Positions 1 to 6,764 of a stretch of DNA of 6,764 bases are shown one piece after another. The DNA lies in assembly GCA_016789035.1 (NCBI GenBank), contig JAEUSC010000079.1, forward strand, positions 1 through 6,764, in the 5' to 3' direction. Each line of letters starts with the position of its first letter. Positions within the stretch are counted from its first letter, which is position 1. Source of the stretch: Candidatus Omnitrophota bacterium (lineage in GTDB: Bacteria > Omnitrophota > Gorgyraeia > Zapsychrales > Fredricksoniimonadaceae). The position numbers and the translations under genes were made by a program. Under the pieces are notes generated by a model. The model did not search any database, was not told the origin of the DNA, and was given only the letters and a program-made list of their open reading frames with translations.

Positions 1-1151
<1,151 letters not shown>

Positions 1152-4100
1152 TTATTTATCCTTTTTGTCTTCAGTTTCCGTTGCATCGGTTTCTTGAGCT
1201 TGGCCGTTTTCCGCCCTCTCCAAACGAATATCCAGACACAGTCCTTGTAATTCTTTGACAAGAACGTTAAATGATTCAGGAGTTCCCGGAGCCAAAGCTT
1301 GCTCACCCTTAACAATGGCCTCATAAATGCGGCTACGACCAGTAACGTCATCGGATTTAACCGTCAACATTTCTTGTAATGTATAGGCCGCGCCATACGC
1401 TTCCAATGCCCAAACTTCCATTTCTCCGAATCTCTGTCCCCCAAAGTGGGCCTTACCACCTAACGGCTGCTGGGTAACTAATGAGTATGGACCAATGGAT
1501 CGAGCGTGAATCTTCTCATCGACGAGATGGTTTAACTTCAACATGTAGATCGCACCAACCGTCACTTTCTGAGCGAACGGCTCACCAGAAAAACCGTCGT
1601 ACACTACTGTTTTTCCATCTTCGGATAATCCGGCCTCTTTGAGATGTTGGCGAATTTCTTCTTCAGTGGCACCGTTAAAGACAGGTGTCTCAGCATAGAA
1701 TCCAAGCGCATGGGCTGCCCAACCCAAATGGGTTTCCAAAAGCTGCCCGACATTCATACGAGAAGGAACACCTAGAGGATTAAGAATAATATCCACCGAC
1801 CGACCGTCAGCCAAGAAAGGCATATCTTCTTGGGGAACGATACGAGAAACAATACCTTTGTTCCCATGTCGTCCGGCCATTTTGTCCCCGACCTGCAGCT
1901 TACGTTTGGTTGCAACATACACAACCACTCGCTTCAAAACACCAGCCGGTAACTCGTCACCTCGACGCACACGATCGATTTCACGAGTCTCTTCTTCCAT
2001 TAATTCGGCAATCTTGTCATTATAAAACTCCAATAATTGCCTCGGCTCGCTGTCTTCCTCAAGATCTTCAACAGTGAGTCGATTAACTTTCTTCTTATCA
2101 ATTCCTAAAAGTTTGCTGAGTTTTGCATCTGTCTCATCAACAATAAACTGCACTTCCTGAACAAAATATTCTTTGATTTTAACAACAGCTGCCGATTCTT
2201 TAGATTTATCTTCCTTAGATTTACGGCCACGCTCGTTGCGTTGGAAGGATTCGATGTTAACGACAACGCCTTCGATCCCTGGAGGGAGAGTTAACGATGT
2301 ATCGCGAACATCCGCAGCCTTCTCGCCGAAGATTGCACGCAGCAATCTTTCTTCAGGAGAGAGTTCCTTTTCGCTTTTGGGGGTGACTTTACCGACAAGG
2401 ATATCACCCGCCTTCACCTCAGCCCCAACACGGACCACACCATCTTCCATTAGATCCTTAAGGGCATCCTCACCCACGTTAGGAATATCGCGAGTGATTT
2501 CCTCATTTCCCAAACGGGTCTCACGGCATTCGCATTCAAATCGTTCAACGTGAATGGACGTAAATTTATCTTCGGCAACGATCTTCTCATTGATGAGAAT
2601 CGCGTCTTCGAAGTTATATCCGCGCCACGGCATGAAAGCCACAATTGCATTACGCCCCAAAGCCAATCGTCCATCTTTAGTACCAATTCCATCGGCAATA
2701 ATCTGACCAGCATCAACTTTCTGGCCTAACTTGACAAGTGGAGTTTGGTGCACACAGGTGTTGGCGTTAGATCGCATGAAATTTTTTAAAATGTGGACGG
2801 TCTTATCAATAACAATTTCTCTACCGTCTACCTTTGTAACTGTACCGGCGTCTTTAGAGACAATAACTACCCCGGAATCCCGTGCAACCTTTTCTTCCAT
2901 TCCCGTTCCTACATATGGGACTTCTGTCACCATCAACGGCACAGCTTGACGCTGCATGTTCGATCCCATCAGGGCTCGGTTGGCGTCATCGTGTTCCAAA
3001 AACGGAATCAAGGAAGCAGCGACAGAAACTAATTGCTTAGGAGAAACGTCCATAAGCTCAACTTTATTGGGATTAACACGTGGAAAATCCGCTTTGTAAC
3101 GACAGGACACATCTTTATCTATAATCGTCCCGTCTTTATCAAAACGAGTATTGGCCTGGGCAATATACTTATTTTGGTCAACATCCGCGGTCAAATAGTC
3201 AATCTTCTTTGTGATCTTCCCATCGACAACTTTTCGGTATGGTGTTTCAATAAAACCGAGCTCATTGACCCTGGCGCACGTCGTTAATGAAGCGATCAAA
3301 CCGATGTTTGGACCTTCAGGTGTTTCAATCGGGCAAACGCGCCCATAGTGCGTCGGATGGACGTCGCGGACTTCAAATCCAGCGCGTTCACGCGACAGAC
3401 CACCTGGACCGAGCGCTGACATACGGCGCTTGTGAGTCATTTCCGAAAGCGGATTGACTTGATCCATAAACTGAGATAACTGACTTCTAGCAAAAAAGTC
3501 CTGGATTTGATTGGAAAATAATCTTGAGTTGATCAGATGATGAATTGTCAAGTTCTCAAAACTGCTCATAACGACCAGGCGCTCTTTAATGGAACGCTCT
3601 AAACGAGCCAAACCGATACGAACCTGATTTTGAACCAACTCACCAACAGATTTAATGCGTCGATTTCCTAAGTGGTCGATGTCATCAGTCTCACCTCGTC
3701 CTTCACGAAGACCGCACAAATACTTAATGACTTCAACAACTGTTGTGATGTCCAAAACACGATTATCGAGTGAGACCTCTGTATTTAATTTGCGGTTGAC
3801 AATGTGTCGACCGACCTTACTTAAGTCGTAACGCTTGGGATCAGAAAAAAGTCGAAAAAACAAGGTTTCGGCTACTTCCACTGTGGCAGGCTCGGTAGGT
3901 CTCATCTTGCGATAAAAGTCTAGCAGGGCCTCTTCCTTCGATGTCGTGTGATCCTTTTCCAATGTGGGCTTAAGTTTATCAAATAAATCCCCCATCATCT
4001 GCTTCATGGCTTCCGAATCGGAAAGTCCCATGATTCTTAAGATCTGTGATGCCGGAAAATTACGACGTCGATCCACAAAAGCAATCAAAACATCATTAAG

Positions 4101-4625
4101 ATCATACTTAATTTCAAACCACGCACCGCGAGAAGGAATAATGCGGCCATAGTAAATACTTTTTCCTGTGGGATGCGTTTCCTCTTCGAAAGACACACCC
4201 GGTGGACGCTGGATTTGTGAAACAACGACACGCTCATCACCATTGATAATGAATGTTCCAGTATCGGTCATTAATGGAAAGTCGCCAAAATAAACTTCCT
4301 GCTCTTTGATATCAACCGGCGTAACCAATCGCAGTTTAACTTTCAAGGGGGCTGCATAGGTCATTCCGCGTCTCTGACATTCATAACGCGAATATTTTTC
4401 TTTCCCCAGTGTATAACCGATATATTCCAGACGAATTTGCCCATCATAACTTTCCAATGGAAAAACTTCACGAAACACTTCTTCAAGACCAGTGTCTTTG
4501 CGCTGGTCGGGCATCAGATCTCGCTGTAAAAATTCTTCGTAGGAAACAGTTTGAATGTCTAGCAGTTGAGGGACTTCGAAATTGTCTTGGAATTTACTAA
4601 AATTTTTAATTTTCAGTTTTCCCAT
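1152..4625 (-). CDS. rpoB: RNA polymerase subunit beta
   Basis: This is the beta subunit of RNA polymerase, 1157 residues when started at ATG 4625. Visible landmarks in order: [11 protein letters not shown] near the N-terminus (15-25); [16 protein letters not shown] (129-144); the rifampicin-pocket segment [20 protein letters not shown] (381-400); [20 protein letters not shown] (420-439); the active-centre GYNFEDAIL with acidic E673/D674; [12 protein letters not shown] with lysines 915 and 923; [10 protein letters not shown] (949-958); and [20 protein letters not shown] near the C-terminus. A charged insert at about 796-890 corresponds to the Gram-negative beta insert. The larger E. coli inserts after FPASQIL and after ETHLG are absent, which explains the length being below the 1342 residues of E. 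coli. The C-terminus ends in an acidic/lysine tail. The upstream in-frame TTG at 4655 was not used because it lacks a Shine-Dalgarno site and the added residues fall in a palindrome. Stop TAA is 6 nt before rpoC. Confidence 0.98.
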   Translation of the reverse strand: MGKLKIKNFSKFQDNFEVPQLLDIQTVSYEEFLQRDLMPDQRKDTGLEEVFREVFPLESYDGQIRLEYIGYTLGKEKYSRYECQRRGMTYAAPLKVKLRLVTPVDIKEQEVYFGDFPLMTDTGTFIINGDERVVVSQIQRPPGVSFEEETHPTGKSIYYGRIIPSRGAWFEIKYDLNDVLIAFVDRRRNFPASQILRIMGLSDSEAMKQMMGDLFDKLKPTLEKDHTTSKEEALLDFYRKMRPTEPATVEVAETLFFRLFSDPKRYDLSKVGRHIVNRKLNTEVSLDNRVLDITTVVEVIKYLCGLREGRGETDDIDHLGNRRIKSVGELVQNQVRIGLARLERSIKERLVVMSSFENLTIHHLINSRLFSNQIQDFFARSQLSQFMDQVNPLSEMTHKRRMSALGPGGLSRERAGFEVRDVHPTHYGRVCPIETPEGPNIGLIASLTTCARVNELGFIETPYRKVVDGKITKKIDYLTADVDQNKYIAQANTRFDKDGTIIDKDVSCRYKADFPRVNPNKVELMDVSPKQLVSVAASLIPFLEHDDANRALMGSNMQRQAVPLMVTEVPYVGTGMEEKVARDSGVVIVSKDAGTVTKVDGREIVIDKTVHILKNFMRSNANTCVHQTPLVKLGQKVDAGQIIADGIGTKDGRLALGRNAIVAFMPWRGYNFEDAILINEKIVAEDKFTSIHVERFECECRETRLGNEEITRDIPNVGEDALKDLMEDGVVRVGAEVKAGDILVGKVTPKSEKELSPEERLLRAIFGEKAADVRDTSLTLPPGIEGVVVNIESFQRNERGRKSKEDKSKESAAVVKIKEYFVQEVQFIVDETDAKLSKLLGIDKKKVNRLTVEDLEEDSEPRQLLEFYNDKIAELMEEETREIDRVRRGDELPAGVLKRVVVYVATKRKLQVGDKMAGRHGNKGIVSRIVPQEDMPFLADGRSVDIILNPLGVPSRMNVGQLLETHLGWAAHALGFYAETPVFNGATEEEIRQHLKEAGLSEDGKTVVYDGFSGEPFAQKVTVGAIYMLKLNHLVDEKIHARSIGPYSLVTQQPLGGKAHFGGQRFGEMEVWALEAYGAAYTLQEMLTVKSDDVTGRSRIYEAIVKGEQALAPGTPESFNVLVKELQGLCLDIRLERAENGQAQETDATETEDKKDK
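1159..1163 (-). promoter_or_regulatory. Shine-Dalgarno site for rpoC, inside the rpoB 3' end
   Basis: The coding strand reads AAGGA within the last codons of rpoB. It lies 7 nt from TTG at 1151-1149 but 13 nt from ATG at 1145-1143. The TTG spacing is near optimal and the ATG spacing is long. Translation may therefore begin at the TTG directly after the rpoB TAA, or ribosomes may reinitiate at the ATG. Confidence 0.5.
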
Positions 4626-4628
4626 ATT

Positions 4629-4635
4629 CTCTTTC
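4629..4635 (-). promoter_or_regulatory. Weak ribosome binding site for rpoB
   Basis: The coding strand reads GAAAGAGAAT immediately before ATG 4625. GAAAG can pair with the 16S tail and is 5 nt from the start. It is weaker than the sites of rplA and rplL, but it supports ATG 4625 over the in-frame TTG at 4655, before which no purine-rich stretch is seen. Confidence 0.45.
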
Positions 4636-4639
4636 GATG

Positions 4640-4657
4640 TGTTGATCAAGATCAACA
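4640..4657. repeat. 18-nt palindrome in the rpoB 5' leader
   Basis: The plus strand reads TGTTGATCAAGATCAACA: perfect 8-nt arms TGTTGATC and GATCAACA around a central AA. It ends 14 nt upstream of the rpoB ATG. With so short a spacer it resembles a dimeric DNA-binding site, although an RNA hairpin with the inner C-G pair open is also possible. No regulator can be named from the sequence. The arms being exact is seen; any function is inferred. Confidence 0.5.
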
Positions 4658-4692
4658 GGTGAAGGATTAAAAAGGACCAGCGTGATTACTTT

Positions 4693-4720
4693 ATTACATC
4701 CGAATAAAATTGACTGTCAA
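4693..4720 (-). promoter_or_regulatory. Candidate internal sigma70-type promoter for rpoBC
   Basis: On the minus strand a perfect -35 hexamer TTGACA (plus-strand 4715-4720) is followed by a 16-nt spacer and TGTAAT (plus-strand 4693-4698), which differs from TATAAT only at position 2. That position is normally strongly conserved as A, so strength is uncertain. Transcription would start near 4685, about 60 nt before the rpoB ATG, with the palindrome at 4640-4657 in the leader. The -35 box overlaps the 3' arm of the stem-loop, so part of the match could come from the stem's own sequence constraints. Confidence 0.4.
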
Positions 4721-4758
4721 ATCTCTAAAACCTGATTAGGTCTTAGAGATCTGACAGT
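4713..4758 (-). terminator. rplL-rpoB intergenic stem-loop (attenuator or RNase III-type processing site)
   Basis: Arms at 4713-4733 and 4738-4758 flank a 4-nt loop and form a continuous 21-bp helix. The only two non-Watson-Crick positions are G-U pairs when read as minus-strand RNA; on the opposite strand they would be A-C mismatches, so the structure belongs to the operon transcript. It starts 22 nt after the rplL stop. The 3' flank reads CAATTTTATTCGG, a broken and offset U tract, so full intrinsic termination is doubtful. In E. coli the same intergenic space holds a leaky attenuator and an RNase III site (established knowledge). Either role fits here, and the long uninterrupted helix suits RNase III cleavage. 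Confidence 0.75.
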
Positions 4759-4780
4759 TATATCAAACAATCAATGAAGA

Positions 4781-5170
4781 TTATTGAAGTTCAACTTTGG
4801 CACCAGCAGCTTCGAGCTTCTTCTTCAAATCTTCAGCTTCAGCTTTCGGCACGGCTTCTTTGATCATCTTAGGAGCGGCTTCAACAAGGTCTTTGGCTTC
4901 CTTCAGACCTAAGTTAGTAACAGCGCGGACTTCTTTGATAACGCCAATCTTATTAGCGCCAGCTTCCTTCAGAAAGACATTGAAAGAAGTCTTTTCTTCT
5001 GCCGGAGCAGCTGCAGCAGCACCGCCACCAGCCACGCCACCAGCCATCATCATAGGAGCAGCAGCCTGAATTCCCAACTCCTCTTCCAACATTTTAACCA
5101 AATCAGCAGCCTCAAGAACCGTCAGGCCTTTGATTGTATTTGCTATATCAGCTAACTTCGTGTTCGACAT
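4781..5170 (-). CDS. rplL: 50S ribosomal protein L7/L12
   Basis: This is the stalk protein that recruits and stimulates translational GTPases; it is present in several copies per ribosome, held by L10. Its 129 residues are close to the usual length (about 120-130). An N-terminal dimerisation segment spans about 1-34 and a flexible Ala/Gly-rich hinge about 35-57, with a methionine triplet at 40-42 and a run of alanines at 51-55. The C-terminal factor-binding domain spans 58-129, with [20 protein letters not shown] (60-79) and [12 protein letters not shown] (86-97). The start at 5170 lies 1 nt after the rplJ stop and is preceded by a strong Shine-Dalgarno site. That site may help supply the excess of L7/L12 over L10. 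The stem-loop in the gap to rpoB begins 22 nt downstream. Confidence 0.98.
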   Translation of the reverse strand: MSNTKLADIANTIKGLTVLEAADLVKMLEEELGIQAAAPMMMAGGVAGGGAAAAAPAEEKTSFNVFLKEAGANKIGVIKEVRAVTNLGLKEAKDLVEAAPKMIKEAVPKAEAEDLKKKLEAAGAKVELQ

Positions 5171-5171
5171 C

Positions 5172-5699
5172 TTAGGATCCTCCCTTTTTTTCGCTATACT
5201 GTTTCAAAATTGATAACAAGTCACGACTCTTCGCGTTTAATATATAAGCCAGCTTAGTTGCCGGTGATTGAATGAGAGAAAGTAATTTTGCAATAAGAAC
5301 TTCCCTTGATGGCAAGTCAGAAAGACGACTGACGTCCTCTTTGGCAAGAAAAGCCCCATCTAAAAGACCTCCTTGCACCGCAAAACCTTTACACTCTTTG
5401 GAAAACTTAACCAGAATTTTGGAAATTTCAGCGGCATCAGAATCCGCATGAACAAACGCAACCTGATCGCGAACAGAAGTCGAAGCCGGCTCTAATTTTT
5501 GATCCTTCAGGGCCAGACGCGCAATTTTACTTTTGGTTACTCTCATCTTGGCCGACTTTTTTCTCAAATCCTTGCGAAGAATATTCATCTGCGAAGAAGA
5601 GATTCCACTGTAACTGACCAAAAAGGTATTTTGATTCTTGTCAACACCGTCTTTAATCGCGTTGACTAATTGCTTTCTGTATATTTCTCCGACTTTCAT
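5172..5699 (-). CDS. rplJ: 50S ribosomal protein L10
   Basis: L10 anchors L7/L12 dimers to 23S rRNA at the base of the stalk. Its 175 residues match the usual family length (about 165-180). The N-terminal rRNA-binding domain includes [20 protein letters not shown] (26-45) and [11 protein letters not shown] (54-64). The segment GGLLDGAFL (110-118) and [20 protein letters not shown] (129-148) lead into the C-terminal helix (about 150-170) that binds L7/L12. The start codon overlaps the rplA stop as ATGA (5696-5699), with Shine-Dalgarno AAAGGTGG 4 nt upstream, inside rplA. Translational coupling to rplA is likely. In many bacteria an L10-L7/L12 complex represses this pair by binding an mRNA leader between rplA and rplJ; here no such intergenic leader exists. 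Confidence 0.97.
   Translation of the reverse strand: MKVGEIYRKQLVNAIKDGVDKNQNTFLVSYSGISSSQMNILRKDLRKKSAKMRVTKSKIARLALKDQKLEPASTSVRDQVAFVHADSDAAEISKILVKFSKECKGFAVQGGLLDGAFLAKEDVSRLSDLPSREVLIAKLLSLIQSPATKLAYILNAKSRDLLSILKQYSEKKGGS
5178..5186 (-). promoter_or_regulatory. Strong Shine-Dalgarno site for rplL within the rplJ 3' end
   Basis: The coding strand reads AAGGGAGGA, 7 nt before the rplL ATG. The same bases encode the closing Lys-Gly-Gly of L10. It looks like the strongest ribosome binding site in the window, consistent with the multi-copy stoichiometry of L7/L12. Confidence 0.8.
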
Positions 5700-6376
5700 A
5701 ACGCCACCTTTATTCCTGGACCCATTGTCGTTGAAACGGCTAGAGTTTTAATCAAGTTTCCCTTAACACTATTAGGCTTAGCATGGTTAACAGCATCAAT
5801 AACATGCGTTGCATTGTCAATCAATTGACTTTCTGTAAAGGATCGTTTACCAATCCCCACATGAATACCGCCTTGTTTGTCAGACTTAAATTCAATACGT
5901 CCAGCCTTTACTTCATTGATTGTACGAACAACATCTGTAGTAACCGTCCCCGCTTTTGGGCTTGGCATTAAACCCCGTGGTCCTAATACTTTACCCAATT
6001 TACTAATTTCACGCATCATATCAGGTGTGGCCACAACACAATCAAATTCCATAAAACCACCAGCGACTTTATTGACTAAGTCCGCACCACCCACATGATC
6101 AGCTCCGGCATCTTTTGCTTTTTGTACATTATCACCCGTACAAAACACAGCTACACGAACCTTTTTCCCCACACCGTGCGGTAACGCTACCGTTCCGCGA
6201 ACGGCTTGATCAGGAGATTTAAGATCAATGCTCAAGTGGAAATGCAATTCGACCGTTTCATCAAATTTCACTTTCGGAAACTGAGAAACACTTTTTAAAG
6301 CATCACGCAAAGGAACAGTCACTGTTGAAGTAAGACCTTCCTTTGCTTTTTTCATTCTTTTACTCAGTGTAGCCAT
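5696..6376 (-). CDS. rplA: 50S ribosomal protein L1
   Basis: L1 binds 23S rRNA to form the mobile L1 stalk, which handles E-site tRNA, and in several bacteria it also represses its own operon. Its 226 residues fit the family (about 225-235). Domain I is split around domain II. Motifs: GTVALPHGVGKKVRVAVF (61-78), GGADLVNKVAGGFMEFDCVV (96-115), PDMM (118-121), the signature LGPRGLMPSPKAGTVT (131-146), DKQGGIHVGIGKRSF (166-180) and STTMGPG (215-221). The start chosen is ATG 6376, 4 nt after the rplK stop and 7 nt after AAGGGA. An in-frame TTG at 6397 would add seven residues that overlap the end of rplK and would leave that Shine-Dalgarno site inside the gene. The 3' end overlaps rplJ by 4 nt. 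Confidence 0.97.
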   Translation of the reverse strand: MATLSKRMKKAKEGLTSTVTVPLRDALKSVSQFPKVKFDETVELHFHLSIDLKSPDQAVRGTVALPHGVGKKVRVAVFCTGDNVQKAKDAGADHVGGADLVNKVAGGFMEFDCVVATPDMMREISKLGKVLGPRGLMPSPKAGTVTTDVVRTINEVKAGRIEFKSDKQGGIHVGIGKRSFTESQLIDNATHVIDAVNHAKPNSVKGNLIKTLAVSTTMGPGIKVAL

Positions 6377-6380
6377 AATA

Positions 6381-6764
6381 TTATCCCTTAATTTCAATTC
6401 CCATGCTTCGGCATGTTCCGGTAATAATCGTAATTGCCTGTTTTAAATCAACCGTATTTAAATCTTCCATTTTCATTTTTGCAATTTCCTCAACCTGCTT
6501 GACCGTTAAGCTACCAATGACTTCCTTCCCAGCAGTTCCAGAAGCCTTAGCGAGTTTAGCGGATTTCTTGATAAGTGCAGTTGAAGGGGGTGTTTTAATG
6601 AGAAAGTCAAAAGACTTGTCTTTGTATACGGAGATAATAACTGGCAGCGGAATAGGATCTCGGCCCTTTGTTTTATCATTAAACTGTTTACAAAAAGCCA
6701 TAATGTTGACACCATGCTGACCAAGCGCGGGACCAACCGGGGGAGCAGGATTAGCCTGTCCAGC
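6381..6764 (-). CDS. rplK: 50S ribosomal protein L11 (N-terminus cut by right edge)
   Basis: L11 binds the GTPase-associated region of 23S rRNA beside L10 and is needed for the stringent response and thiostrepton binding in studied bacteria. The frame is open to the window edge and gives 127 residues. Full-length L11 is about 140-145, so roughly the first 15 residues are missing. The visible part begins [20 protein letters not shown], the proline-rich N-terminal domain signature that forms the thiostrepton/factor interface. The C-terminal RNA-binding domain includes [19 protein letters not shown] (77-95) and ends [12 protein letters not shown]. An internal ATG at 6701 lies inside this conserved domain and is not the true start. 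Any L1-binding operator or main operon promoter would lie further right, outside the window. Confidence 0.97.
   Translation of the reverse strand, partial: AGQANPAPPVGPALGQHGVNIMAFCKQFNDKTKGRDPIPLPVIISVYKDKSFDFLIKTPPSTALIKKSAKLAKASGTAGKEVIGSLTVKQVEEIAKMKMEDLNTVDLKQAITIITGTCRSMGIEIKG
6384..6389 (-). promoter_or_regulatory. Shine-Dalgarno site that fixes the rplA start
   Basis: The coding strand reads AAGGGA, which is also the last Lys-Gly codons of rplK, followed by TAATATT and ATG. The 7-nt spacing supports ATG 6376 as the rplA start and rules against the TTG at 6397, which lies upstream of this site. Confidence 0.75.

Noticed and set aside
2173..2553. 126-codon plus-strand open frame opposite rpoB, rich in Ser/Arg/Thr.
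   Set aside because: Typical antisense shadow composition over conserved RpoB motifs; no family resemblance.
4626..4655. Ten-residue N-terminal extension of RpoB from TTG 4655.
   Set aside because: No Shine-Dalgarno site precedes the TTG, the added residues are encoded by the palindrome, and family members begin near the MGKLKIKNF start at 4625.
5025..5055. GGT/GCA-rich low-complexity run in rplL as a possible microsatellite or assembly error.
   Set aside because: It encodes the flexible hinge, where Ala/Gly runs are normal for L7/L12, and the frame is intact.
4797..5069. Plus-strand frame encoding Ala/Pro-rich low-complexity sequence.
   Set aside because: Mirror of the Ala/Gly-rich hinge and Lys/Glu-rich domain of L7/L12, not an independent gene.
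6377..6397. Seven-residue extension of L1 from TTG 6397.
   Set aside because: It overlaps rplK and lies upstream of the AAGGGA site that is ideally spaced for ATG 6376.
6381..6701. A short complete 106-residue L11 starting at ATG 6701.
   Set aside because: The frame continues upstream to the window edge through the conserved L11 N-terminal signature, so the ATG is internal and the gene is simply cut off.

Overview
The window is a housekeeping ribosomal protein/RNA polymerase operon, all read on the minus strand. In transcription order it holds rplK (L11, 5' end cut by the right edge), rplA (L1), rplJ (L10), rplL (L7/L12), rpoB (RNA polymerase beta) and rpoC (beta', 3' end cut by the left edge). 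Every predicted protein matches its family over its whole visible length, with no frameshift, insertion sequence, CRISPR array or RNA gene.

The host is a bacterium. RpoB carries the charged coiled-coil-like insert typical of Gram-negative-type beta subunits but lacks two other inserts of the E. coli protein. The RpoC segment has the short bacterial N-terminus and a four-cysteine zinc site. The overall wording of RpoB and RpoC reminds me most of the PVC/Omnitrophota side of the tree. That placement rests on memory of the families, not on a search, and is weak.

Right part (5172-6764): rplK, rplA and rplJ are packed tightly. There are 4 nt between rplK and rplA, a 4-nt ATGA overlap between rplA and rplJ, and 1 nt between rplJ and rplL. 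Several Shine-Dalgarno sites lie inside the end of the preceding gene, which suggests translational coupling. These four proteins build the L1 stalk and the L11/L10/L7-L12 GTPase-associated stalk of the 50S subunit.

Middle (4626-4780): the only real intergenic gap, 155 nt between rplL and rpoB. It is dense with signals: a 21-bp RNA stem-loop with two G-U pairs, a candidate internal promoter whose -35 hexamer lies in the 3' arm of that stem, and an 18-nt perfect-arm palindrome just before the rpoB start. This is the expected place for uncoupling polymerase expression from ribosomal protein expression.

Left part (1-4625): rpoB, then rpoC after 6 nt. Together they form the catalytic core of RNA polymerase.

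I see no novel system here. The points worth a second look are the rplL-rpoB control region, the lack of room for a conventional L10 leader before rplJ, an unusual proline in the RpoB RSPGV motif, and an ambiguous rpoC start.
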